Part shown: one piece after another, positions 21,293 through 32,550 of the stretch
Numbering within the stretch: position 1 is the first letter of the stretch
Layout of the letters: every line of letters starts with the position of its first letter
Source: Oreohelix idahoensis
Lineage: Eukaryota; Mollusca; Gastropoda; Stylommatophora; Oreohelicidae
DNA length: 64,000 bases
Direction of reading: 5' to 3'
NCBI GenBank assembly: GCA_024509875.1
Contig: JAMPIV010014132.1
Location: 871,957 to 935,956, forward strand
Notes under the pieces: model-generated
Database searches by the model: none
Seen by the model: only the letters and a program-made list of their open reading frames with translations
What the model was told of the DNA's origin: nothing
Position numbers and translations under genes: made by a program

Positions 21293-22699
21293 TCATAGTC
21301 TCGTGCACAGGCTTCCGTTATGTTCAGAATGCAAAACAGGACAACTTTCACAGAACTCTTTATTTGCCACTTCTGTGGAGATTCCGTCTAAAAGTGAGCA
21401 CTCTGGTAATGATTCCATAGGGATAACTCCGATATTGCCTCTTTTAAACATGATTTGTTCTGACAACTTAGAACCCGTATCACTAGAGTTGTTGTAGGTC
21501 AAATAATCCACATACACAATGTGCTGACTGTTTTCGGTTTTGCTGTTGTTGTTGGGAGGTTGAATGTATTGGCAGGGATTGCGTGCAAGCGACACATATC
21601 TTCTGGCAATGACTTTGAACAACTGTGCTCTGAATTTCTTGGTGCTGAGGAAGTAAAGTACAAAGTTGACAGATAGATTTAGGAATATGCATACTTGAGA
21701 AAGCTTCTGAAGCATGTGCCAGCGAGCCCTGAGAACCGGTGTGTTCCAGGACACGGCTGAATCGAGGTAGGTGTAAAGTAGAATGCAGCTAGGGATTGTG
21801 AGTACAGAGAAACACACTGCAGCCACGAACATCATTACTGTCATGCTATTCTCCAGCCTAGCGATTTCTTGTAAGGGTGTATTGGAACATCGGCGCGAGT
21901 TTGATCGCGTTGTCTGTACCTCTTCCAATCCAGTTACACTTACTCTAGAATGAAAAGAACCGTTTAAAGACTTTCTGTCACGGTGTATCCGTCTAAGTTG
22001 GTAAGAAATCAAAGCAATAATTACTAAAATAAACGCCAAAGGCAACTCAGCGTAAAACAAGTTTCTGATCTTGTACATTTTCATGTTGTCGTAACCCAAC
22101 GTCCAGGTGGCGCTGTTGAAGATCGTAAAGATTGCAAACGCCAGAAAGACTGCAGCCACTTTTGCGTGTCGTAGAGTGAAATAGTATCTTTTGTGAAGTG
22201 GAAATCGTATTGTGAAATATCTCTCCAGACATATGAGGACCAGCAGCCAGTTGGAGTATGACGCAATAATTTCGTAGAGCATCGGAAACAGGTCCCAGTA
22301 GGCGGATGCTCGACTGTACATTTGATATTTATCCAAGAAATGCACTGCAGCTTGAATGCATATCCCGATCAGATCTGAGACTGCGAGTAGGCCAACGAAA
22401 AAAGTCGCAGTCGACGTAGGTAAGGACGCAATGGTCAAGATAGCCAACCCATTGCCTAATATACCCGTGATCACTGAAAACCAGAATCCAGTGATCCAAA
22501 CGACGTCGGAGACATCGCACAACGTCCGAATGGTGTCAATCTCTTCAGGAGTCTGTAAGGGAAGGCAGGTAGAGACATTGATCTCAATCTTGGAGCATCT
22601 GAAAGACTTGGAATAAACCGTTAAGTTAAAGGTCTCATTGAAGCAAAAAGGATCTACTAAAGTGTAGTTTTCTGCCATGCCCAGAAGTTTAGAAGTCAT
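21293..22699 (-). CDS. Class A (rhodopsin-like) G-protein-coupled receptor, single exon
   Basis: A 468-residue membrane receptor, probably for a neuropeptide or other small ligand, complete in one exon. Seven hydrophobic segments are visible, at about residues 67-91, 98-121, 140-162, 178-200, 213-235, 285-310 and 333-352. Family landmarks are GN in helix 1 (Asn83), LLAVSD in helix 2 (Asp109), ERY at the end of helix 3 (159-161) and an NPxxY-like site in helix 7 with Pro replaced (NFVLY, 345-349). Helix 6 has TIPS instead of the usual CWxP. The N-terminus has four sequons (Asn11, 21, 25, 41) and no cleavable signal peptide. The conserved helix 3/second-loop disulfide cysteines seem absent; four cysteines lie in the N-terminus instead. 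The cytoplasmic tail is long and Ser-rich. The ligand cannot be assigned; invertebrate peptide receptors of the FMRFamide-receptor type are one possibility. The codons are intact, so the gene is probably functional. Confidence 0.9.
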   Translation of the reverse strand: MTSKLLGMAENYTLVDPFCFNETFNLTVYSKSFRCSKIEINVSTCLPLQTPEEIDTIRTLCDVSDVVWITGFWFSVITGILGNGLAILTIASLPTSTATFFVGLLAVSDLIGICIQAAVHFLDKYQMYSRASAYWDLFPMLYEIIASYSNWLLVLICLERYFTIRFPLHKRYYFTLRHAKVAAVFLAFAIFTIFNSATWTLGYDNMKMYKIRNLFYAELPLAFILVIIALISYQLRRIHRDRKSLNGSFHSRVSVTGLEEVQTTRSNSRRCSNTPLQEIARLENSMTVMMFVAAVCFSVLTIPSCILLYTYLDSAVSWNTPVLRARWHMLQKLSQVCIFLNLSVNFVLYFLSTKKFRAQLFKVIARRYVSLARNPCQYIQPPNNNSKTENSQHIVYVDYLTYNNSSDTGSKLSEQIMFKRGNIGVIPMESLPECSLLDGISTEVANKEFCESCPVLHSEHNGSLCTRL

Positions 22700-23582
22700 A
22701 CACGGGGCAGACTTGATATTTAAGGATACGACCTACAGTATATACTTCCAATATATCACACGAGAATATTGTTCTAGCTGAGAATAACATTGTTCTAGCC
22801 GAAGCATTCTCGTGTCTCATAATCCTTGGTCTCATCTGAGATCACGCTAGGAAATTAACTTGAATTCGATGAAGCCAGGAGTGATTTATGTTCCACACAA
22901 CATTTTGGTGATATGATCATTCGCCTTTGCTGTGGTCATTGCAGGTGTACAACACGTATGTTGTTCTGAAAAAAAAAAAATGAAGACATAAATTCATAAG
23001 TACATTTATATTAAAAGTAAACTATACGCAAATTTATAAAAATGTAGCATACTACTTTACAAAAAAGAAAGCATATTTTTTAGACCCCGCGTAATTCCGG
23101 GGGAGGCAGGGGGATAAATAAAGAATAAAAGTTATATATGTCAGTGTGTGTTTGTAAATTTTAAATTTATGACCACTCAAAGTTGGCATTTTGACAAGTT
23201 GCGTAACATGCCCAATTTTTCAAAATTGCATAACTTGTGAACAAATTCACCTAGAGCACTAAATTTGGTACCAAAACGCTTAGAATATATAGATCTATCC
23301 ATCTGCATATGCTATTAACAGAAATATGTAATTTAAAAATCCAGTTTGGAGTACCTAATATAACCGCCGTCCCTTCAGTCATATTGCATAAGGCGACTAA
23401 AATGAGGTTTTCCATGGGACTGGCTTCCTTATCATGTAAAACGAGTGCCAAAAAATACCGCTGAAGGGGCATATGAATGTATAGTGTAGGCTTCCTGCAT
23501 AGGGACCAGCTACAATGGTGGTTCCATGCTCCATAAGAAGCGCAAGGAAAAATTATGATCATATCTATTAGGGAATATTATG
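22700..23582. other. Upstream flank of the GPCR gene
   Basis: No gene recognised. About 60 bases upstream of the GPCR start is a 10-base perfect inverted repeat (ACACGAGAAT at about 22757, ATTCTCGTGT at about 22805), and between the arms the block ATTGTTCTAGC occurs twice. This could be a promoter-proximal element or chance. 22970-23090 carries sequence loosely like the AAATTTATAAAAA minisatellite found at 24150 and 26100. Confidence 0.4.
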
Positions 23583-23820
23583 GAAGTCCGAGTGGCTAAG
23601 AGGTATGGCGTCCGCATTTAATTCTGAAGGTACCGGGTTCGCTCACAGTACAAGGAATATTATTGATGGAATAGTTGATATAATTTATATATATATATAT
23701 TTATAATTGATACTCCCCCCTGATCTCCTGGGTAGTGAGATCGGATTCCCAGCCTTCTCAGATAAGGGTGATAAAAACAGAAGGTCCCGTGTGCAAGATG
23801 CGCACGTTAAAAAGCTTATA
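23583..23820 (+). mobile_element. tRNA-derived SINE
   Basis: Starts with a tRNA-like head: box A GAGTGGCTAAGAGG near 23590 and box B GGGTTCGCTCACAG near 23635. A TA-rich spacer follows, then a body containing GTAGTGAGATCGGATTCCCA and GTGTGCAAGATGCGCACG, the second being able to form a hairpin. The body ends close to the 5' edge of a Helitron-like element at 23828. A TA-microsatellite expansion interrupts it at about 23684-23700. Confidence 0.65.
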
Positions 23821-23827
23821 TAAAAAA

Positions 23828-24148
23828 TCCCAGTTTTGTCTGTCAGTGCGTAACGCTAAGGGATGCAACTTTGGTTGAAAGTTAGACATTAATTGTATTG
23901 TTTCCGTTATATGTACTCTCCTGAAAATAGTAACACTTACCAAAGAAGAATGTGCAAATTACGGCGTGCACAAAAATGTTTATAGAATGTGTGATCCCGT
24001 ATACACACATTGGTATCCTCGCTGCTGCTACGTAGTTCGTGTACTGTGAAGATGCATTAAAAAAAAATACTTTTGAATAAGTAAAATTGCCGTTAGGTAT
24101 TGGTGCTTTTGAATTTAATTCCCGTCTTATGACGGGCTTTTACACTAG
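23828..24148 (+). mobile_element. Helitron-like non-autonomous element, copy A
   Basis: Starts TCCCAG after an A, and ends with a perfect hairpin at 24121-24136 (CCCGTC, TTAT, GACGGG), then eight bases, then CTAG followed by T. A TC start, a 3' hairpin about 10 bases before CTRR, and insertion between A and T are the known Helitron terminal rules. The 321-bp body is over 85 percent identical by eye to 53427-54107 after removing the LINE nested there. No gene is encoded. Confidence 0.55.
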
Positions 24149-24265
24149 TCTCTTAAGAAAATTTATAAAGAGGAAGCATATTTACAAGAGAATTATGGTA
24201 AATCTAAAAGACACGAAGCATATCTATGAGGGAATAATACGTAAATTTATGAAAAAATAGGAAAC
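24149..24265. repeat. Minisatellite, left flank of the LINE insertion
   Basis: Irregular tandem units of about 45-55 bp built on AAATTTATAAAGAGGAAGCA plus TATCTATGAGGGAATAA. The same repeat resumes at 26076-26345 on the far side of the LINE. Confidence 0.7.
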
Positions 24266-26075
24266 AAGAAAGCAGATTTAAACACAAGCAAAACCAGAAG
24301 TTCCAAAGCTAAGGCTCAAGAAGTGTACACAGAAGCAAACAAAGAAGTAAAAAGAAGTATCAAAAGAGACAAGAGGAAGTATATTGAGGAGTTGGCAAGA
24401 GAGGCAGAAGATGCTGCAGCCAAAGGAAATATGAGAGAACTGTATAGCAGCACAAAGAAGCTAACAGGGAAATACAAGCAAACAAGTTGCCTCATAAAAG
24501 ACAAGAATGGGAAACTGCTCAACAATATACAAGAGCAAATGAAGAGGTGAACAGAATATTTTGAGGACCTTCTCAACAGACCAGCTCCACAAAACCCCCC
24601 GGACATCCAGCCAGCAGAAGAAGAGCTACAAATTAACGGGGAAAGACCAACGAAGGAAGAAATACAGAAAGACATAAAGCTTCTAAGAGATGGAAAAGCG
24701 TCTGGACCTGATGGCATTCCAGCAGAGGCCATCAAAGCAGATATCGACACGGCTACAGAGATGTTATATCAATTACTTGGTAAAGTCTGGGAAAAGGAAG
24801 AGATACCAGCAGAATGGAAGGAAGGATATCTTGTTAAGTTGCCTAAGAAGGGAAATTTACAAGAGTGCACAAATTATAGATGAATAATGTTACTTTCAGT
24901 GCCAGGAAAAGTATTAAACAGGATTATCCTTGAGAGATTAAAAGAGTCCATAGACAAGAAACTGAGAGATGAACAAGCAGGTTTTCGACAAAACAGATCA
25001 TGTACAGACCAGATAGCCACTATGAGAATAATAGTTGAACAAAGTCTGGAATGGAATTCACCACTATACATCGGATTTGTTGACTACGAAAAGGCATTTG
25101 ACAGTGTAGACAGAGAATCACTTTATAAATTGATGAGGCATTATGGAGTTCCCCTGAAGATCATTAATTTAATAAAGAAAACATATGAAGACATGACATG
25201 CAGAGTTCTTCACGAAGGACAGCTTACAGAACCGTTTGGGATAAGAACAGGAGTGCGACAGGGATGCCTCTTGTCTCCATTTCTTTTCTTACTAGCAATA
25301 GACTGGGTTATGAGATCACCGACAACACACAACAGAAATGGAATTCAGTGGACTCTGACTAAGCAGTTGGATGATCTGGATTTTGCTGATGACTTGGCTG
25401 TTCTGTCCCATAACCGTAATCAGATGCAGGACAAATTAACAGGGTTGAACTTGAAGAAACATCAATACAAGATGTAGAATCGTACACATATCTTGGCAGC
25501 AATATAGACAAAGTTGGAGGGACAGACAGTGACATCAAACTAAGAATACAAAAAGTAAGAGGAGCTTTCATTGCATTGGGAAATATATGGAGATCCAGAG
25601 AAATCGGATCCAACACGAAAATAAGAATCTTCAACTCAAATGTGAAGTCAGTCCTATTGTATGGTTCTGAGACATGGAGAACAACAAAGACAACAACCAA
25701 AAAGCTACAGACTTTCATAAATGAGTGCTTGCGTAGAATAGAGGGATTAAAATGGTATGACAAGGTTACCAACGTGGAACTGAGGACAAGAACTAGACAA
25801 GTGCCAGTGGAACAAGAGATGAGAAGAAGACGCTGGCGATGGATAGGACACACACTGAGGAAACCTGTTGATAGCATTACAAGGCAGTCCTTGTTCTGGA
25901 ACCCCCAGGGCAAGAGAGGCAGAGGTAGACCAAGAAGCACATGGAGAAGAGAGCTGGAAACAGAGGTGAAAATGATGAGGAGAACGTGGAAAGAACTTGA
26001 GATGATGGCACATGACAGGAGGCATGCGTTTGTTGAAGGCCTATGCTCCTTTGGGAGTGGAGGGTTATGAAATGG
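24266..26075 (+). mobile_element. RTE-like LINE (non-LTR retrotransposon), 5'-truncated and dead
   Basis: The insert begins inside the ORF, within the linker before the RT domain (the KTRSSKAKAQE region), and ends near 26070 after the ORF stop. It lies between two parts of one minisatellite, which fixes its limits to within a few tens of bases. Family placement rests on the RT block order and the ending GRRRWRWIGH-type C-terminus, which I recall from RTE-like and other invertebrate LINEs. The clade assignment is tentative. Confidence 0.8.
24323..26070 (+). pseudogene. LINE reverse transcriptase, disrupted ORF
   Basis: Would encode reverse transcriptase for target-primed insertion. Visible motifs in order: GKASGPDGIPAEAIK (palm entry), DEQAGFRQNRSC, FVDYEKAFDSVDRE, GVRQGCLLSPFLF and DDLDFADDLAVL, where FADD is the catalytic pair. 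A C-terminal region follows with LLYGSETWR and RRWRWIGHTLRK. Three lesions are seen: a TGA at 24548-24550 where the frame otherwise continues, a TGA at 24881-24883 in the same frame, and an internal deletion near 25440 that removes a few dozen residues and shifts frame, so that the rest is read at 25576-26070. The endonuclease domain is missing because of 5' truncation. Not functional. Confidence 0.85.
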
Positions 26076-26345
26076 AGCATATCTGAAAGGAAATATCAAG
26101 TTAACTTATAAAAAGGAAGCTGGTCTGTACGGAAGTTACAATTAAATTTATGACAAAGAAGGTTGTCAATAAGGGAGTTACAAATAAACTTATAAAAAGG
26201 AAACATGGCTATAAAAGAAAGTTAAAAGTAAATTTATAAAAAGGAAGATTGTCCATACGGAAGTTACAAGTAAGTTTATGAAAAAGGAAGCCTGTCTATA
26301 AGGGCGTTACAAGTACATTTATTAAAAGTAAGCATATCTCTATAA
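26076..26345. repeat. Minisatellite, right flank of the LINE insertion
   Basis: About five irregular copies of a 45-55-bp unit containing AAATTTATAAAAAGGAAG and a TATAAGGGAGTTACAAG-like half. It is the continuation of 24149-24265, so the LINE inserted into an existing array. Confidence 0.75.
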
Positions 26346-26525
26346 GGAAACCTTTCCATTGGCTAAGCGGTTTGAGCACTTTCCTCTCGCAGCACATTTA
26401 CCAGGTTCCGGTATTCAAACCTGAGAACGTCTGGTTCCAATTTTCCCAGCTGTAAATGGGAACATGACTCTGCTCTTCAGTTTTGGAAGGCAAATGCAGG
26501 TTCCATATTCTATTGCAGGAAATAA
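26346..26525 (+). mobile_element. tRNA-derived SINE
   Basis: The tRNA-like head has box A TTGGCTAAGCGG near 26355 and a box-B-like GGTTCCGGTATTC near 26403. The body carries CCCAGCTGTAAATGGGAAC, then GGAAGGCAAATGCAGG. A related body without a tRNA head lies inside both LTRs of the Gmr1-like element (near 32640 and 40810), where the core reads CCCAGCTGTAAATGGGTAAC. Confidence 0.65.
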
Positions 26526-27156
26526 AAGTCAATCGCCAGTTGTTGTTAGTCGGTAATTTTTTTTATTGTGTATTAAAAAAATATAAATTTGTGAACAATA
26601 CACATTGAAAGTTAGCCCGGGATGAGGCAGAGAAGAAGGTGCAGCCTATTTAAAAAAAAAAAAAAAAATTGCCTCGTTTTGGCGAGGCGCGTCCCGTTCA
26701 ACCTAGTCGGTTATATTAGGGCGCATGTCCTAATTTAAATCACCTTTTATTATGATATTAAAATGCATTTTGCAAACTAACCAATTAGTAGATATATCAA
26801 TACAGAATAATTCATAGAATAATTACAGCTTTAGATGACCAAAATCGCCCCATAAATAAGAAAGATACTTGATATTAAAAATTTTGCTAATTGAACAGAA
26901 GGCAAAATTATGCCTCATTTTGAGATTTTTAACACCCTTTTTGCCCCATGCCATTCGATACGACGGATGTGCTAGTAATAAGACCTTGCCCTTGGCTAAA
27001 TTGAGGCCACAAAATTAAAAAAATACAGCTGAACAGAAGAGAGCGGTAAAAGTGTAAAAGTCATATAACTTTGCCACCGCATCTGCCTAGCAGACCTAGA
27101 TGCCCATTAACAGCCTGTTACAGCTTGTGTGTATTGCCTGAGGGTAAGACTGAAAA
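26526..27156. other. Gene-free stretch
   Basis: No gene. A poly-A run at about 26652-26668 is followed by a hairpin (GCCTCG, TTTTGG, CGAGGC at about 26671-26688) and, 14 bases on, CTAG. This resembles a Helitron 3' end, but I found no matching 5' end. Confidence 0.4.
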
Positions 27157-28354
<1,198 letters not shown>

Positions 28355-29698
28355 TGTTCAAATGAAACCCGACCGTGCTGCGCCAAGTGAACATTCGTAG
28401 GAGGAGCAAGATGACGTCACATCTGACGTAATAAGCACATACGAATGTACAAGTGTGTAACTGTTCATTCTCCTAGTATTCATTGGTTGTGCTGCAGACC
28501 GTTAAAATAATGGCCGGTGTGATAAGGAATCCTTCCAAGGTCGATCAGTGAGCGGTGATTCAGTTCCTAACAGCCGAAGGATGTCGACCAGTCGACATTC
28601 ATCGCCGAATGAAAGCAGTGTATGGTGACAAAAGTGTGTCAAAGACTACAGTGAAATACTGGGCACGAATGTTTCGAGAAGGACGTCAGTTAACAAAAGA
28701 TCTTCCGCGGCCAGGTCAGGTGCGTATTGTTGCGGCAGAAGAAGCCATCGCCGAGATTGGTGCAGCAATACGGGTGGACCGTCGTCGAAGCTTAAGTTCG
28801 CTAGCAGAGGAATTCGCTGTATCTCTTGGGACAGTTCAAATGGTAGTTAGGAAGAAACTGAAGTATCGAAAGGTGTGTTCACAATGGGTCCCACGGATGC
28901 TGACCGATCAACATAAGGAAGAACGCATGGGGTGGAGTGTGAACCACCTGCTGCATTACGAAGAGGAGGGTGATGAATTTCTGTTGCGCATAGTGGCAAG
29001 CGATGAGTCATTGTGCCACCACTTTTAGCCGTGCAGCAAATCAGCGAGCATGCAATGGAAACATCCCGGATCACCAAAACCCAAAAAAATTCAAGTCACA
29101 GATTTCCGCCGGTAAGGTTATGCTGACCGCATTTTTTGACCATGAAGGGCTTCTATTGCTAGACTTTAAAGAGCCTGGTGTGAACATCAATGCCATCCGC
29201 TAAAATGACGCACTAGACAACCTGCATACAGCCATCAAGAATAAACGACCCGGCATGCTTTCGCGTGGTGTGATTCTGTTGCACGACAATGCTCATCCAC
29301 ATGTTACGAACATTGTGCAGGAAGCGTTAGCAAGGAAAAGTTGGGAAGTTCTGCCACACCCAGCCTACAGCCCCGATCTGTCACCATGTGACTTTCATTT
29401 GTTCGGACCCTTAAAAAAATCTCTAAAGGGACAACGATTCGACTCTGATGCAGACGTCAGGGCCTCGGTGACCAAATGGTTCAAATAAGCAACCAAAGTC
29501 ATTTTTCTCGGACGGCATCCGCCGTCTACCCAAGCAGTGGGATGCGTGTCTGAATGCCTATGGTGACTATTTCTAAAGAACCCCAGTGGGTACTTGCTTC
29601 ATAACAATTGCTGTATTTAACTATACTACTCCTGCTGATTTACCTTACATATATTTGTTATAAAGCCACTGGAACGGGTTTCATTTGAACACACCTCG
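28355..29698 (+). mobile_element. Mariner (Tc1/mariner) DNA transposon, dead copy
   Basis: A 17-bp perfect terminal inverted repeat is seen: TGTTCAAATGAAACCCG at 28355-28371 and its complement at 29675-29691. The right end continues to ACACCTCG and is followed by TA, the mariner target. The outermost bases of the left end are eroded into TA-rich sequence. Length of about 1.35 kb and the D,D34D spacing in the encoded protein fit the mariner family. Confidence 0.9.
28510..29577 (+). pseudogene. Mariner transposase, several stops and frameshifts
   Basis: Would cut and paste the element. The original start is probably the ATG at 28510 (MAGVIRNPSKVDQ), 13 codons before an in-frame TGA at 28549-28551. 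The N-terminal helix-turn-helix half is readable to 29028 (RPVDIHRRMKAVYG, KTTVKYWARMFREG). The catalytic triad can be followed: SDES in place of the usual GDET, HDNAHPH, and SPDLSPCDFHLF, with exactly 34 residues between the second and third acidic positions. Lesions are TGA 28549, TAG 29026, a frameshift in the A run near 29083, TAA at 29201 and a frameshift near 29488. The C-terminal end (LPKQWDACLNAYGDYF) closes at about 29577. Clearly inactive. Confidence 0.9.
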
Positions 29699-29713
29699 TA
29701 TATATATATATAT

Positions 29714-29841
29714 TCCAGCTGTATAAACCTCCAGGTGTGATGAGAGTGGATGTCCTGAAAGTCTATTTGCTCCCTTTCACGATTCTCCCCTGATATTATG
29801 TGTTAGTATTATTTTCTATTATGCTAGGGGTACTAATTATG

Positions 29842-29937
<96 letters not shown>

Positions 29938-30065
29938 CATAATTAGTACCCCTAGCATAATAGAAAATAATACTAACACATAATATCAGGGGAGAATCGT
30001 GAAAGGGAGCAAATAGACTTTCAGGACATCCACTCTCATCACACCTGGAGGTTTATACAGCTGGA
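29714..30065. repeat. Perfect 131-bp palindrome around a (TA)n core
   Basis: The arms 29714-29844 and 29935-30065 appear to be exact reverse complements, from TCCAGCTGTATAAACC on the left to its complement on the right. They are separated by a 90-bp pure TA array, itself self-complementary. The whole 352 bp is therefore one near-perfect palindrome. It could form a cruciform or a long RNA hairpin. It starts 14 bases after the mariner right end. There is no coding content. Confidence 0.95.
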
Positions 30066-32545
30066 TTCTACCTGTGGTGAAAAATTCTAATACCCATATA
30101 TAAATTAGAACATAAATGTAAAGCAGAAAGCAAATATAAGAAAGGAAGAAGAATGGAGCAAGACCAGTGCTTTCCCAATAGCGCAAAAGCCTGAGATTAA
30201 TAACGCCGGAAGGGCTGAACGCAAAATCTCTGCTTTCCCTGCTGCATTCTTCAAATAATTGTATAGCCACACCCCCTGTAAAAGATGTACTGTATTTTCT
30301 CAATGACCTAGATACTAAAACTAACAGTAGTGTAATTACACGCACAAGGTTAACTTAGAAAGACAGACGGACGAACTAAGAGAGAGAGAGAGAGAGAGAT
30401 GCACTGAGGGACGCATGCAGTTATGCCGCTCGCTGTGTGTCGCTGTGTAAGCCATCTCGCCCGCCGTTTGCATGGCCTGATTTTCAAATAAACAGTGATG
30501 AAAAAACGAACGACACGACATTAGGTTTCGAAAACAGGTTTAATTCTTATTAGGAAACCTGATTTTTACGTAGGGCTCCTGACTTTATACTGATAGTACA
30601 GTCGTAAAGGATTGAACAGGTGGTAGTTGAAATTAAACACTTAACATCGAAAAAAGATCGTATTCTTAACTACACCACTTAGCCCCTTGAAAATCTTATA
30701 TTCGTGTACAGGAAGGCTAGGGGACTAGGAATATGTAATAAATTATCTAAAAAGTCCATTAGATAATTAGATATTGGTAATAAAACATATAGAGAACAGA
30801 GATACTGTCAGGTTTGGTCATATCTGCTTGGGATGGAATTCCCTGAATTTTTGTTGAAACATAGTAGTGACAGGAAGTCTAAGATAGTACGAGGGAGGCC
30901 ATTGGCTGAACTTTGAAGTTAAAAGAAATTTAATTGGGTGACCTATGAATAACAAATAAATGCCTAGAAACGGAGTAAAATTGAATGACTGTGTACTCTT
31001 TAGAAAATATTCAAAACGATTGGCCAGTGTACTGGATATTGGCAGAAAAAATCTTAGAGGGGACGCCATATCGTTACACAAAAGAGAGATGAGAGCAGGC
31101 AGTGTTATTCAAAATTAAATATATATAACAGCCTGGACATACTGCAGATCAAACTGTGTCAGTCATCATTAGTGTGTATTTCCTTACGAATTGTGGTAAG
31201 CTAGACATTTTTAATATGTATTTATTTGAAAATTGAATGTGAAATGATAAATTATGTCTGTATGTGTGTGGTTCAGTAGCAAACATGAGGCAAAGCCTAG
31301 ATATTGCTCCACCATGTAAAAGATTGTCAGAGAGGAGTATAACTGCATATATATATATATATTGGATTGCCATATAGTAACATAACACCTATCCTATTGT
31401 ATGGAAGGGATTACAGCTGGAATTGCAGAGGCGTTGTAACCATTAGGGAGAGGAATACTGGTGTATATTGTCACATGAAAAGCTAGCAGTTGGCCTAAAG
31501 CGCTGAACTTTATGTTTGTACTGTCATGTACTTCAGTGTGGAATAATAATTGTATATTAGTTATGAAGAAGGAGGCACAACCTTCTCATTTCAGGGACCG
31601 TGGTATAGATGGTGATATTGCATCGTCCGGTCTGAGTACTGCGTGATCCAGAAAGCTGGCAGCAGACTCCTTGCACAAGATAGCGGCCATTGTCTATCTT
31701 ACTATTAAACTGAGAAGCAAGCGAGCAGAGGATACAGGTTTCCTGCAACTGCATTATGAGATAAGCGCTTGTCAGCACGAAATAGCTCAAACCTTGAATA
31801 AAATCACCCCTGAACTGAACTTTATTATATAAAAAGGGACAGAAATTCTAAAGAAACAGAATCTGTGAATCCTTCACTAAGATTTCCACCAGTAACAAAC
31901 ACATGAAGTCATGATGACAACCAACAGTCTAGCTATTAATGACAGTATTATCTCATAATATTACACAACAACACCACACTCATATTGCTATAACAGTCTA
32001 TGACTGGATAAATATCCAGTGTATAAATACTTGTATATAAATATTGTGATTACATTTTTATTGTGATTCCTGATTCACAAATATAATAGAATCAGGAAAG
32101 ATATTGAAAGATCATTAATACATTTTAAAAACTTAACCCTTGACTTAATAAGATAGTCTTTTAGAGTGTTATGTGTTGTGATTGTCAAAGTGCTGTAAAT
32201 TGTGGAAATTATTAAAGGAATTGTGTATATGTCAGTTGGTTGTTATATACTTACACTTCATCACTATCATAACCCTAGACACTTAACGAAGCTATTATTC
32301 ATATATTCAAGAATAAGTCTGAGTGAGATCGAAATGTGGTAGCAAGTAAGGTCTTCTGTATACACACCAAATTTATTATCCTCAGAAACCTTCACAGCTG
32401 ATCTCATTCAGTACACTAAGTCCCCTATAATTATATTTATTTCCGAATTCACCACACTATCTTTGATGTCAATACACTCTGATTCTTTTCTGAAAAGTGG
32501 GTATTTCTTGTAAGACCAGTCTTTTATCTGGCACTATCCTGGTAT
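30066..32545. other. Gene-free stretch
   Basis: About 2.5 kb. A short GA run lies at 30381-30400 and TA runs near 31341-31360. Open frames are short and without family features. I see no terminal repeats. Confidence 0.55.
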
Positions 32546-32550
32546 CATCT

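Noticed and set aside
26671..26706. Fourth Helitron 3' end (hairpin then CTAG)
   Set aside because: The hairpin and CTAG are present, but it shares no sequence with the other copies and no matching TC start was found.
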